Translations under genes and position numbers: made by a program
In this document: piece by piece, positions 1-12,275 of the stretch
How the letters are laid out: every line of letters starts with the position of its first letter
Numbering within the stretch: the first letter of the stretch is position 1
Source of the DNA: Parelaphostrongylus tenuis
Taxonomy: Eukaryota > Nematoda > Chromadorea > Rhabditida > Metastrongylidae
Assembly: GCA_019055375.1 (NCBI GenBank)
Contig: JAHQIW010000269.1
Coordinates: 1 to 64,000 of the forward strand
Direction: 5' to 3'
Length of the DNA: 64,000 bases
Notes under the pieces: model-generated
Told to the model about the DNA's origin: nothing
The model's database searches: none
The model's input: the letters and a program-made list of their open reading frames with translations, nothing else

Positions 1-431
1 AACGTGATGCTGCTTGTTGAAGGCGAACGATCCATTTCAATCCTTTTTTCAGTCGCCAAATTGCATATAATTCAGTGAACAAACGAACTCCTGCATATGT
101 CTGTATGCACACTTTGTACAGATCAGACCACTACGGAATGAACAAAAAGTTAACAGCGACTCATGAACGCAGAAAGCAAATAATTTCTTCAAGCTTAAGT
201 TTATCCCTCTATCATTGATTTGTAAAGGTACTGCATTTCTTCGCAACTAAGCAGTACAAGATGCTTGGTGAGATAGATACTGAGGCTGACTTATATTCAC
301 AAAAGTTAATCCGCAGTGAATTTGCTACATTTCAAAATTGTCAGCACAAAGTTTTTTATATCAGTGACATCCAAGAAGACATCACTCCATAAAATATGAA
401 TTGAGAAGTTAATATAGAAAGATAAACTCAC

Positions 432-3400
432 CAATGGTCAGCTGCGTCTTGCTAAGGTGATCTATGAAGAGATCCACGGAAACGAACGGTCCTTGGAACG
501 TCCCACGGTGGTGGAAGTAGTGAAATAAGCTCCGCAACAGCAGGTGGAGGAGGAAAAACACCTTAAAAAGATTTCATTGTGTAGATTAGCCATAAAGATG
601 AAACAATGATGTTTATATAAACGCTCACCACCAGGTACGGGATGGAATGATGCCGCACTGTTCGCCTTTGGTTTAAAAGGAATCATTTGATCAATATCAG
701 GACGAGGATACCTCAAAAGTGGCAAAGAACAATTAGGAATGAAGAGATAAAGAAGAAACTGAAGGAACTTACCCGCCAATTTCAAGTTGCACACTTGACG
801 CGCCACCCATTACCACACTCGCTGCTTGTGGGGTCGGCAAATTCCGTTGTGGTGCCATCAATGAACCTGTAGAGACGCCCGTCATACCACCAATCATACC
901 AGTGTTCGCCTTCTGAATATCGAATTTAGTTGTACATCACTTTAAAAGAAAACCTGAGGCGTACAAGAATCCCTAATTCCTAAATTCTATACCAATTACA
1001 ATGGGCATGCACACTAAAGTAGAAAGAAAAGCGCGTTACAATCATCTGCTTACATTATAACCCATGAGTTTCAACTGGTCCAATGTGCACGGAACGAGGT
1101 TAAGAAATCGATATCTGGAAATGAAAAACTCAGTGAATCACAACAGTACTCGTACTATACAGAATGGCTCAAACTATGATCATAGACGAGACATCTTAGG
1201 AACTCACCTATCAATCAACATTAACGTTGTTCCCTCGTCTCTGCCACCAGTAACAGCAGCTTTGCGCCTTTCGTCAACTTTGAGTGTACTAGCCAAATCA
1301 CCCACAAGAGATTCAAACTCCAAATATCGATCCCAAATATCACTAAACAAAACGCTCCTCTGTAAAGGTAGATAATACTGCATTTGGCTTAAGTTTCACA
1401 AATTTACTCACGACGATTTTTCGGGCGAAAGGGCTTCAGAAGTAAGGATACGCTCAAACACAACTCGAGTGTTATTATCTTCTATAATTAGATATTAACA
1501 AACTTGATAATGCAGACTGGTACGCAAAATTTTGAATTTCTGACGGAAAATGAACCAGTATTTCATCCTTTCCGACGGGGTGAGCTAACCACTGCGCTAC
1601 GGAGCCTCCTGTTATGGTACCACTCTCTGATACTAGCACACGCTCTCGGAAAGACTGGTTCATTTTCGGTCTGAAATTTAAAGTTTTGCATATCAGTCTA
1701 CTTACCGGATATATACTTACTAGGTTGAAGAAAAAGCTCTTTAACACCAGCAAAAAATTAGAACCTTATGTCACCTTTACACAGTATCAGTTGTTGTGAA
1801 ATCATGGGATTATCTCAGGAAAACTTTCATAAAAAAACTCCCAAGGCAGCGCTAGTTGAACCGAGTCCACGATTAGCTGAACAAAAGTATCCCCAATTGA
1901 TTTGTAGAAAGCGCGCTGTTTCAGCAAGACAATGCTATACCTCACACAGCAAAAGGACTAAGACAAAGTTTGATGAATTGAAGGAAGTCGAGTCTTACTG
2001 CCTGCTCCAGCCTAAGACCACATGCTGTGCCATCATATTTCGGGTACTCGCCTGCTCAATGGAACACTTCCTACGTGGACGCCGATTTGAAACATTTTAT
2101 ATTAAGTTGAAGAGGCATGTGAGTTCTTTGATTCAAAGCCTAGCAAATGACGATTCGAGCAGATCCAAAAGCTTGCTGATCACTGGTAGAAGATTGTGGA
2201 TAGTGATGATGTTTATTTTGAAGAATGACTACACTTGGGTTTGATTAAATTCATGTATAAACTTTAGATTTCAGCGGGTGTAAGAACTTTTCCGTCAACC
2301 TAATATAACACTATATCAGCGCATTGGAGAACCAAAAATACCGTTTAAGTGTGTCAAGAAGTCAACGTAAGCGCACGCATACTCCGGTTCATCGCCATAT
2401 TTCTTCAAACCAAGATCGAATACCCTCATAGCCACGTCTTTATCCTAGACAACAGATTGAATGAAAAATAAGAATGTACTGAAGAAAGGGTGGTTCAATT
2501 CCGTTTGATAGGACAGATATTCAAGCCTAAACCCTACGCTCGACAAGAAGTTCTCATAAAGATTGTCATTAATCAATCGAAAGCTTGAATCTCGAACTAA
2601 TCGCATACGTGGCCAGTGTTCTGAAAAGACCATTCTATGATGCTGGAAAAACTTAAAACAAGATTTTGTTTCACACACGCATATTTATCGCCAGATTCAG
2701 CCCTTTCTCTAGACTTTTTATTATCAACAATAGCATGAAATTTACTGAATCAACTCTGCGCTTATAGCCTGAGAAGGCCGTTTCTCTCTAGTGAGGGAAA
2801 ATCAGCTAAATTCACATACGCGAGCGAGGTGGTCTATGGTCAATACGCCGTTGGCTGAGGCAGCCAGATGGTCATAACGCGATGATCGTTCGATTTTCGG
2901 GCATATGAACGTGTAGAGAAATCTCGTAGTATCTTAACGTCTTAGACACATAGACGTTCTACCCTCCTGATCCATCAAAGTGTTCTATAAAGACTGATTT
3001 CCGTGTTCAGGCAAATAAATAGTCAAGTCTTTTGTACCGAGTTATGTTTGTTCTGGGTTTCTCTTAAAGCAAAGAAACCATTTCCTAATCGATTAACAAA
3101 GATTGCACCTGCATATAGGCCGCTCAAAAGTCGATCGATATTGCGCCAACCCCCATTGCCGCCTCACCCAGCTGCCCGTGGATTGGCCAAAGACCACTTT
3201 GCTCGCATATGTGCATTCAACTTATTTTCCCTGCTCCACTGACAGAGAACGGTCCTTTCCAGAGAATAAGCCTAGAGTTGGAATCAGCAAACATTCTTCT
3301 ATCAAATGATTACTAATAGTTTAAGAAAGAGCTCTGTCCGCGACAAATTTGCGTTGGTGAAATATAATTTCATTTCAAATTTTTCAGCGTCGTAGAGGGT

Positions 3401-6400
3401 CTTTCCAAAACATCGGTTATGTATACGGATAGTTCAAGACTTATGCTTTCGAATGACTATTAAGATTCCTCTATGAGAACTTCTGTCGAGCAGTAGGAGA
3501 TAGGTTTGAAATTCGTGCTACCAACGGAATTGAACCGAAAGGTTAGCTGAAGGGTTTCTGACTATTTTTAAACGCCATGAAACTATGATACCTTACTGCA
3601 GTAGACTCCATAAGAGCAGCGGCGATGAACACGTGATGTCGACAACGATTATCTTCGCGAGCTCTCTTAATACGAGTCTCGCTGCCGAACCCCTTCGGTA
3701 CGACGAGTGAACTTCATCAACTGGATGTACGTCTTAAAGCAATAACTTAAGCATGATGACATGAATGTCATTCAATGTTGGATAATTTCATACCAAGGTC
3801 GGATCAATATGATCAATGGCAAGCAGATTATCGTATATCTTTTCACATTGTCGAACTTCATTCGTTCTTCCTCAAAATCAGCGTATGCAAAGTAGAGCAA
3901 CTGTGAGTGTTTCATCAACCCAGAGATCGCTCGATCAAACAGCTCTAGAACGTAACATCAGAGTAAGCTTAGCGGGTAGGAGATTGCCAGATGCCCTTCA
4001 AACATTTGAACTTACGCATAGCTTCAGCTGTCATTTGTTGGGCAAGTTTGACATCTCTCTTTTCTTCGAGCTGTTTGCCAGCCTGTTGGAGAAACAGATG
4101 CCGCTTCATACCACATGTCAGGGTAATAGCCGAGACACAACAACGATTGCTCGTATGCATATACCACTAAACAGAACAGTTTCTCACAGTGGTAAGAAAA
4201 GATAGTACTATTTCCTCATTGCAACCGACTCTCAACCTTTTGGGGCCAAGGCCTTCATCGTCTATTCTTCACACTTTTAGTACTCATTCAACAGTTTGAA
4301 AAGCGGCGATCACATTATTATATTTACCTCGGAAGAATTCTTATTTTTAGAGCGTCGCATCAGCTAAAATAAGATCACGTTTCACACTTGAAACGCAATT
4401 TTACTCGCTTGGTCTTTGTGAATGGTTTGACAACGGATTCTAGTAATTAATCGATAGTAGACATTTTGGTGATTCTAAAAGAGCGACAAGAAAATTATCC
4501 TTTGCACTGACTAGCCTTCACAGCCGATTTATATGGCGATATAAAATGAAAATAAGAAGCTGATCCCATATAACGACATAAATAAGCTTCATTCTACAAA
4601 TCTGATGAAAAAAGCTCAGGACTTTCTGAGAAACGGAGAAAATTTTCCAGGAAAAATTACGGAACTCTCACCATTTTGAGGTGGTTTCGAATTCGCCGAG
4701 CGCAACGCAATTCAAGAAGGCGTGAATGATGCGCAGTAAAAATGGAACGTAATCTTATTTCCCCTACTACAACACAGTAAAAAGAACTTCTCAAAAGACA
4801 AGGTCAATTCCAAAATCGCCGACATTTATACCACCGCATGACTACTGAAAGTATGAAGCAAAAATCGAGGAAGGCTTCGTCCAATGGCCGAAAATGGATT
4901 GCGATGAAGGATTAGTACCAAGCCCTTTCAGACATGGATTGAACAACTATAGGACAATCTATTCTCACCACGCTTTGCAAACTGCCCATATTCTTCGGTC
5001 TCCATGGGATTGCTCTTCTCCCACTGGATATACTTCTTCCACATCTCCACCTAATAAACGTCGGATTTAATGTGCAATTTAGCGAATGTAATGAGAAAAT
5101 TAATAATGCAGTAGCACTCGAATTCCTAGAGCAATTCACCTGTTTCATTTCAGGAGCAGTGCCACGAGGTGGAACAGACACAGCTTGCCGATTGACACCT
5201 CGAGTAACGGCTTCCAGTTGTTTGGCAATTTTTTTTGGAAACTTTGATTAATCTTTCAGTTAGACAAAACTTTAGCTTTCAATCTATGACAATAGTGCAC
5301 TGATACACACCTGATATTCCTTGTTACGCTCCGAAATAAGTTTCTTCGCCAGGGTTGGATTGACACTTTTCTCGTAGTTACAGTAGTCAGACCACAGCGA
5401 TTCTACGTTGACCATGGGCGTAGAAATTCCACGTTGATAGATCTTCCGTACTGCAGAGATGCGCTGATTTTCGGCATACTGTCCAATCGCCGGGCTACAA
5501 TAAAAAGTTGTGACAGAGAAGGATTGAACGTCAGATAAAAGGATAGAAAGACGCAGCTTTCGGTGTTGATTTATCCCAGGGATGCACCATTTCGACTTCA
5601 TCATGCATCTTTTGAAATGACTGAATGTATACTTGGCATTTAGAACTTACTGTAGCCTACTGATGCATCAAGTCAGCACTGCTATCCTCCCGAACAAGTC
5701 TGATGCGAATTCGTCGACCCGTAGGAATGAAAGGGTTAGCGCACTTTAGGCGCGAGATAGAACCATTGACCTCATATGTGTTGAAAGACACTTTTCAACA
5801 CTGTGGCATACGCGCATCACGTCAAATAGGAAGATCAATCGACCACGTGGGAGATGGTGTACACTTGAACGGATGCACAACTATTTGGGAAGCTTTTCTT
5901 CTCTGGATAAAGTTATTTCCGTATACTTTTAGCAATCATTCGATAGCTTGAGAAACGACGATTTTGATGAATACTTGTCTTCTGAGAAGGCCTTCTCAAT
6001 GCGCTGTAGCAGCGAAAATAGAGTGATGTTTCACTATCGTAGTGCTTTGTTCTCGCGGCAAGAGTCTGAAGACAGCTTTTCCCTAGACTTTTAGTAGCTA
6101 TTTGATAGCTCAAATTTCAACAAATCTGAAACTGTGATTGGTTTTTTGAAATTTCTCTCCAGAGAATCAAAAGAGCGAAAAGAAGACCACGACCCCAATT
6201 GCACTTTTCCTTGCACATAGGAATTAAATGTGCACAAAGAGCATGTGAACAGGTGGAGAATATCTCATAGTGTATCACAGTGACCAAAAAACTCGAATTG
6301 TGTTTCAAAACAGAGAAGAAAACCCTAATAAAATATCTAAGAACACTGTCCGCTTGCGAGATCCGGTATAAGCAGCAATTTTAACTGCCCCCTGGAATGG

Positions 6401-9400
6401 GCGGAACATTCGCTACTATTTACTACAAATTTTTTCTCCACCATGAAAAAATCTTCGTCGCTCATGGTATTAGAATTGTAAGAGAGACCACGTTCTACCA
6501 TTCTATGGGTATAATATTCTATTTAGGGAAGACTGCTCCGAGTGCGTAACACAATACTTTCTTCGCTCTCGCGGCGTTCTATGAAGATCTTTATAGAAAC
6601 TAAATCTAGTTTCAAAATCATTGCTTTTCAAGCCATTGAGTGAGTATCAAAATTTCACGTAAAGTCATTTAGAAACTCAGGCTATTCGAACAAAGCTCTT
6701 CGAGTGGAAAACATAGGATTCTTTCTGCTTATGAGGGGACAAAAGAAAAACCGATCTCATTCGCTGTAGAGGAGATTTTATAGGAGTGTTAATAGCCCTT
6801 CGAGATCATAGGCTACAAGCTACAGCTCTACGTCGTCGGTTTTCGAAAAACCTTTCTTGACGCTTTTGAAGAAGGAATTTTCGTGCGTTGCAGACACTTA
6901 TATTTTTCGCTGTGAAGAGCCCTTTATTGGACTATCTACAAGAAAAATTCCTCTCCAGCGAATGAGGTCGGTTTTGCATTTGTCCTTTTATAATCATAAA
7001 GACTAACATAGTTTATTTTAACTTTTCCTGCCACAGCGCACTAAAGAGATCTTTTCGGAAAACCAAGCACATTCTCAAAATCGCCGTCTCTCAAGCTATC
7101 GGATGATTACTGAAAGTGTTAGAAGAACCCCTACCGAAAGAAAAAGTCCTCCAAACAATCGCCCATCCACTCGGGTGTATGCCGTCCCGAAACGGGTACA
7201 TTCTTAGATTTCATGGCGCTTTGGTGTCGTGGTAAGATCTGTCCTTCAACACGCACACACAGTCGATGATTCGCCTTTGCAACCCGTGATCACCAAGCCA
7301 TGCAAACTTCCGGAGTCGGCGAATTGGTACCATACTTAGCCAGGAGTATGGCATCAAGCCTTCGTACGTAGGTAGGCCACCAGAGTCATTCGAGAGCGTT
7401 TAAAAGAGTAACGTTGAGGGATCTCTTAGATAAGGATATGACATATTTTGAGCCATAGGTCTAGTGCTATATAGCGCAAAACCTAGACCTAGACCGCTAT
7501 AGACCTATGGCTCAAATATGTCATATCCTTATCAGATTAAATCATTTTGAGCGGGTCTGTAAAAAAGCAGTCGATAGCAGAAGATCTCTTAGATTCAGAA
7601 AACTTGGATTATGTTTGTTAACTTTGGAAATCATTGTTAAACGCAGCAATGAAAGTAGTAGTAAGAAGCAAAGCTGGTCGTTGTTTGACCTACACTGTCT
7701 TCAAGAACGAGATGTAATCCGAATAGATGGAGTACGAGTTCATATCAAGTCCAACCTTGTCGGGAGCAAAGTCATACGCTTTAGCCATTTTCTCCCTGAA
7801 CGTCAGTGCACAAAGCTTAATGAAAATCACGACAACAAGTAGGAAGGAATACCCTCCAACAAAACGAAGTGAACCACACGGACTCTGCCTCTTTAACCCC
7901 AGCGCATTGCGTCTAACATTGACGTCTAATCCTCAGCATGCCATTGCTAGACGCGAAACTCCGGAGGCTAGAGACGCAGAGGCCGTGGGTCCACGGTCCC
8001 TTAAGGGTTAAAGCCAAAACCAGATCATATGAAGAAAGAGATATCTACCTGCAACGGAATGAAGGATGAAACCCTCACCTGAACGAACTCAGATGACCTT
8101 TTGTCTCTCGCACATAGAAAACGTAACACTTCCATATATCAATGTTTAAAACTTTTACCAAACATCGGTTGAATAACTGAAATGCTACGCACTCCATCCT
8201 GATTTTTATGAAGGGAAAAGTTCAAACAAGATCAACCACAACCCACGTTTTCGACATTCTCGAAATTCTTGCCGCGAAGCTGAAATAAAAGCAAAATTGA
8301 CGAGTCAATTCCTTCATTCAGGAAGGTATTTTATTGAAGAATAAGTGTAAAGAAATAAAATTACCTGGTGAGAGTGTCTTACCGAAGTCTGCAAAGCCTA
8401 ACCATCCACAAACAAGCGGTTGTGGATAGATGAGCCCTGTGAAAGAGGCCTTAAAGAGGCCCAGCCCCACACCACATGTGAATGTGGAGGCGACACTCCT
8501 TCCCATTTCTTTAACTCTGATTCTCCTGATTCAACCAACATACTCGATCGAAATCGGCCAACAATATTTATTCGAAAGTATTTGTGATTACGAGTAAAAG
8601 CATAAAAACTACGACACTACGGGGGGTTGGTGTTGCCGAGCAAATATTTATTATTCAAGGGATGGTAAAGGGGAACAGAAAGAAACGAAAGAAGAAGTGG
8701 CGGCGTCCGTTATCGGAAAGTCGGGGTGACATGAACAGCCGCAAGATGCAAGCCAACTGCAACATGAGCAGATCACGGTTGAACCGGTTCAATGTTCACA
8801 TCACAAAATCTGATTGCACCCGACGAAAAGACGTTTTCGTACTTACCTCGTGTTCGATGTAAGCCTTCCATAGCGTCCAGCATTAGGGAACTGCGTCACC
8901 AATTTCTCATAGAAATTTCGAGCCTGGTCTATCGGTCGTGCCTACAAAAATCGACTGAGTATAGCAAAGATGGGCGCCGAGAAGATTACTTGGGATGAGA
9001 AATGCGGTGTAGCACCAAGCTTCAGCCTTTCGGGACCATAAACTCAACCCCCTTCACCTCTAACACCCAGCGTGCTGCGTCTATCAAAGCATGCTGAGGT
9101 TGGGTGCAACAGGGTAAGCGTTAGAGACGCAGAGGGCTGGGTTCACGGTTCCGAAAGGGTTGACCTATCGCGGACAATTAAGGGCCCCTCGACTCCTCGA
9201 CTTTTCAAAGGTTTTTTTCGCTCCACAAACCGTTCTATCTAAAATTTTAGTGGTCACTCGAAAGCTTAAATCTCAGCGGTTTTATAACTGCGCTTGTTTT
9301 CTGGAAAATATCCTCTTATTGAGCTGCAGCAGCAAAAAATTAAATTACGTTTCATTTTGGGTTTGCTTTGTTTGCTCGGCCAAGCCCTATGGATCGCTGT

Positions 9401-9882
9401 TTATTAGAATTCTGATACTGATTCGACAGAGCAAATGTCGACGTCTCTGAAGCAAAATTTGGTTTTCGAAAAGGTTTTCGTAGTACGCACTAAGAGTGAA
9501 TGTAAATTCCGGTTCACAGTCGAAATTTTTCTTCGCGCACAAGGGCTATATATGCACAAAAAGTGTATAAACGTGTAGAAAAAGCCATGTTCTGTCAAAT
9601 CAATACAGAAAACCCACAAAATTTTTCTTAGAGCATAAAAAATCCTTATAAAATAACGAAAATCGCTCGCCGCTTGTGATATCGATTATGCCGCCGTCCG
9701 TAAGGAATTAAGCCTAAGCCCACAGCACTCAATCAAATATAGCGAAGAAGAGCTTCGAGAAAATCGACAAAAATGGCAAATGTGCATACCTGTGACTCTC
9801 TGAGGATCAAATTCCATGCGTCTATATCGAAAGGATTCAGCTCGATTCGCCTCTCAGGAGTTAGTATTGAAGAACTCGCCAT
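432..9882 (-). CDS. suf-1: Cleavage stimulation factor subunit 3 (CstF-77, SUF-1), 18 exons, C-terminal end off the window
   Basis: Nuclear scaffold of the CstF complex, which binds the GU-rich element downstream of poly(A) sites and links CstF-64 and CstF-50 during mRNA 3' end cleavage (family knowledge). Exons, read from high to low coordinates: 9790-9882, 8847-8941, 8247-8279, 8079-8176, 7696-7795, 5311-5494, 5140-about 5241, 4969-5050, 4016-4166, 3794-3944, 3597-3732, 2342-2444, 1412-1481, 1208-1342, 1054-1114, 773-912, 629-711, 432-561. Together about 650 codons against roughly 720-740 in the family. They follow the order of animal CstF-77: LNPFDIDAW in HAT repeat 1, [96 protein letters not shown], then the Pro-rich [14 protein letters not shown] and [16 protein letters not shown] region. 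Most intron phases agree. Several exons carry one- or two-base frameshifts (see findings). Start chosen at MASSS, directly after a TTTCAG acceptor. The last exon is missing; a weak candidate lies at 1-46. Confidence 0.93.
1523..1622 (-). repeat. tRNA-derived SINE, family A, in suf-1 intron
   Basis: The minus strand reads GGCTCCGTAGCGCAGTGGTT, a tRNA D-arm/A-box, and ends in AAATTCAAAATTTTGCG. The copy at 10018-10112 shares head and tail, which marks it as a SINE rather than a tRNA gene. It lies between the exons ending at 1481 and starting at 2342. Confidence 0.65.
5640..5830 (-). repeat. tRNA-derived SINE, family B, in suf-1 intron
   Basis: Plus-strand text runs backwards through the family: the GTCGACCCGTAGGAATGAA segment, then GCGAGATAGAACCATTGACC (the reversed B-box), as in the full copies at 24832-25130 and 58418-58718. 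Confidence 0.55.
6728..7005. repeat. Short MITE with about 60-bp inverted ends, in suf-1 intron
   Basis: Left end AAAAACCGATCTCATTCGCT pairs with right end AGCGAATGAGGTCGGTTTTG. The copy at 38179-38940 has the same ends and a longer interior. The left arm also occurs alone at 24118-24260. TIR-only structure with no coding content. Confidence 0.6.
7205..7400 (+). repeat. tRNA-derived SINE, family B, diverged, in suf-1 intron
   Basis: Contains the family's middle segment: ATCACCAAGCCATGC, CGGAGTCGGCGAATTGGTAC and the following CCAGGAGTATGG. The head is badly worn. Confidence 0.5.
7431..7532. repeat. Near-perfect inverted repeat (hairpin) in suf-1 intron
   Basis: Arms 7431-7462 and 7501-7532 pair through TAAGGATATGACATATTTT, differing by one T, around a 38-base spacer that can pair further (TATAGCG/CGCTATA). 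Confidence 0.75.
7887..8015. repeat. Small palindromic element, suf-1 intron copy 1
   Basis: Ends CTTTAACCCC and TAAGGGTTAAAG are inverted, and inner blocks GCGTCTAA and TTAGAGACGC partly pair. Same plan as 9022-9163. Confidence 0.5.
9022..9163. repeat. Small palindromic element, suf-1 intron copy 2
   Basis: Ends CAGCCTTTCGGGACC and GGTTCCGAAAGGGTTG are inverted. Inside, CTCTAACACCCAGC pairs with GTTAGAGACGCAGAGGGCTGG. Confidence 0.55.
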
Positions 9883-9892
9883 CACTGAAACT
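9883..9892 (-). promoter_or_regulatory. Probable spliced-leader or 5' acceptor site of suf-1
   Basis: On the minus strand a TAGTTTCAG acceptor ends two bases before the chosen suf-1 ATG. A strong acceptor this close to a start, with no coding exon joined to it, is typical of a nematode trans-splice site. Whether SL1 or SL2 is used cannot be seen. Confidence 0.5.
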
Positions 9893-10017
9893 ACAGGTGG
9901 ACGTAGAAGAGTAGCAGCAACGGCATAGATCAAATCACGCGACGTAAACAGTCAACCAACAACAAAACAGGGAAAAGAGATGGAATTTTTCCCACTAGAA
10001 ATCGAATGATGAATAAG

Positions 10018-10112
10018 ACGCAAAATTTGAACGTCAACGGGAATCGAACCCTCATGTCACCCTTTACGAGAGGGTGCGCTAAGCAACTGCGCTACTGAGG
10101 CTCCTGCTCTGC
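10018..10112 (-). repeat. tRNA-derived SINE, family A, between the upstream gene and suf-1
   Basis: Minus strand: A-box-like TAGCGCAGTTGCTTAGCGC, a 5-bp anticodon stem around loop CTCGTAA, and B-box GGTTCGATTCC. The acceptor stem does not pair and the T stem has a mismatch, so this is not a functional tRNA. The tail TTCAAATTTTGCG matches the copy at 1523-1622. Confidence 0.65.
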
Positions 10113-10158
10113 CACCACTTTTTTCTGCGATGCAAGACAACTTTGACACTTTTTTCCG

Positions 10159-10955
10159 TTATCCGCACACTGTTTCAACCGCTTCAAAAACCGTACTTTT
10201 TGGTTGCCGTGGAGAGAAAAGATTTATGATTTTCCTAGCGATCTGGATTGGATCTCTCCTTTTTCCGTTGGCAAGCTCTTCTTGTATAGGCAGAGCTGTT
10301 GTCAATCTCGTAGCTAGACTGGATAGTGCAACTATTTCATGATGTGGTGAAGATGCAATCGCTTCATTCTTTGGAGTGCTAGCTTTTTTTGACTGTTTTT
10401 CCAGTAGATGACGGCGTGGACTCATTGGATGTCTTCGATTTTGTTGGTGTTTCAAGGTCGTCAAAGAAACTGTTCTTGAGATGAGCAGTGACGTCTTCAA
10501 AATTCTCGTCGTTTTTCAAATTGACTAGGATCGGTATTGTGACTTTTGGTATAGTTGTGGTGATTTCGACTGTACTGCCTGTCTCGGATTCAACTGCGAC
10601 GTTCTGGGTAGAGTTATTAACCACAGCAAACCTTGCGTCTATCTCACTTGCAAAGTTTGTTGACAAAGCAATATTTAGATTTGCAGCTTCGTGATCACCT
10701 GCTTCTCTTAGATGACCTTAAAGTCGATAAATTTACTGAATGACGGAGTGAAAAAACAGCTGAGATTTGGAATTCAAAACTAAGTGGAGAAACTCGCAGT
10801 GGATTGTTTACATGAATGTCTTCAATGTGATTCTAACTCGGCTTTTTCACTATGTGCTCAAGTGGACTAAAAACAACGAAAAGACGAAGAACTATACCTT
10901 GGTCATCAGTGCTTTCGTCGCTTGCCGCACTAAAAAGGATATCATTAAGAACCAT
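10159..10955 (-). CDS. Unrecognised two-exon gene directly upstream of suf-1
   Basis: Exon 1 is 10898-10955 (MVLNDILFSAASDESTDDQ, donor GTATAG). Exon 2 is 10159-10716, joined in phase through acceptor CTTTAAG. The product is about 205 residues, hydrophilic, rich in Ser, Thr and Glu/Asp, with no signal peptide or membrane segment. Its middle part reads NIALSTNFASEIDARFAVVN, followed by a Thr-rich stretch and a basic C-terminal part (RRDPIQIARKIINLF). The reading frame shifts at a run of seven A (plus-strand T run 10384-10390); the two overlapping frames join smoothly there, so one base is probably wrong. It ends 276 bases before the suf-1 start on the same strand. I recognise no family and propose no function. 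Confidence 0.6.
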
Positions 10956-11309
10956 CTTAGTGCTCTCAAAGGAAAAGAAAGACTTTCTTCCAAAAAGGCG
11001 AATAACTTACTTTGATAGTGCGACAAAGAGTAACACGAAATAGAGTATTCTTGTCATATGGACCGCAATCATTTACACTTGTTCCAGGTTGCCTTAGAAT
11101 GTCCCAGCCTACGGCTACCGTTACTTATCCCTCTAAACAGAATAAAAAAATTAAGGAAAGAAGTTCTTCACTGGCATCACGGGCTTTCTAATATGTCGAT
11201 TATCTATGTATTTAGTGGTAGACAGATGAAATAGATCACTTTGCTCACTATTAGGCATCGAGCATTGAGAGCCAATAGTGTTAATACAGGAGTTGCATGC
11301 ATGTGTACG

Positions 11310-11480
11310 GTCATATATATATATATATATATATATATTTATTATTTATTATTTATTTATTTATTTATTTATTTATATTTATAATTATTTATTTATAACA
11401 CATACTTATGTATGCACATATATCTGCATACGCGCATATATATGCATATATATATATATACTATATATATATATACGTAT
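11310..11480. repeat. AT-rich microsatellite tract
   Basis: A run of (AT)n, then (TTTA)n, then again (AT)n with interruptions. The Tyr/Ile-rich frames across it are artefacts. Confidence 0.95.
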
Positions 11481-11917
11481 TCATGTCTTTTGTGTTTATA
11501 TACTTATTTGAAGAAAGTGCAAGAATTAAGAATAGGGATGAAAAGCTATATGGTACAGATAAGAAGATTCAGAAGGGTGTCTTACTGTATTACTTTCACA
11601 GAATTGCGCTAAGTCTTATATCTTCATCAAAAATGATAGCCAACATTTTGGCGACTTCGCCTTCGTCTGAGCCTACACTCATCCAATCTTTACCCAGCTA
11701 ATGGTTGTGCATCATTGATCATGATGTTGACTATATTAATCATTAATTGGTCTCTCTGGATAGATAGCAAATGAATTGACACAAGTGTCGTAATGCTAAG
11801 AAAATTATGAGGCAACCTGATTAATAATCACAAGAGTTCTTTCCTCAAGCGCTTTTGGCGGCTGGCTGCTGACAGAATCGATACCATATATCACAAAAGG
11901 AGTGGTAGCAAAACAGG

Positions 11918-12003
11918 AGCCCTGGTAGTGAAGTGGTCAGCATGCATCCCGGGAAAGGAAGAGACGCTGATTTAAATATTGCCCGAAGTTCAAAGCTTCG
12001 CGT
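11918..12003 (+). repeat. Degenerate tRNA-like SINE, family A related
   Basis: CCTGGTAGTGAAGTGGTCAG resembles a tRNA A-box region, and the 3' part CCCGAAGTTCAAAGC resembles the tail of family A. Divergent. Confidence 0.35.
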
Positions 12004-12275
12004 ATTAACCGTTAACCGCATTGAATAAATCACATCATACCAGTACTATGAAGAAGTGGTCATAAAAGAGTTTCTGTCTACCGGTTTGATAGATGGTTTC
12101 CACTACTCATTTCGAGATTAGGTGGAAATCAGTTTTTCGATATTTCAAAAGGATGAGGCACTGATGGGACTGACAGTGAAACTTGCATTAAATTACTTGC
12201 GGACTGATAAAATAGTTGTTAGGCGCCGTAAACATTTGACATATTGACGACATGTAAGTCACACACAACCCATAT

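Noticed and set aside
1..46. Last coding exon of suf-1 on the minus strand
   Set aside because: A phase-compatible frame exists (LKWIVRLQQAASR), but the acceptor is poor and the window ends, so I did not call it.
462..806. 114-codon minus-strand frame taken as one gene
   Set aside because: It is suf-1 exon 629-711 read through introns into the shifted frame of exon 432-561.
3816..4205. Plus-strand frame of 129 codons
   Set aside because: Antisense shadow of suf-1 exons 3794-3944 and 4016-4166.
432..9882. suf-1 as a dead pseudogene
   Set aside because: Splice sites, phases and residues are conserved and only indels of one or two bases disturb it. Sequence error is the simpler reading, though not proven.
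10018..10112. tRNA-Thr (CGT) gene on the minus strand
   Set aside because: The anticodon arm folds, but the acceptor stem fails to pair and the sequence is shared with a SINE copy.
11278..11701. Overlapping Tyr/Ile-rich open frames
   Set aside because: Translation of an AT microsatellite.
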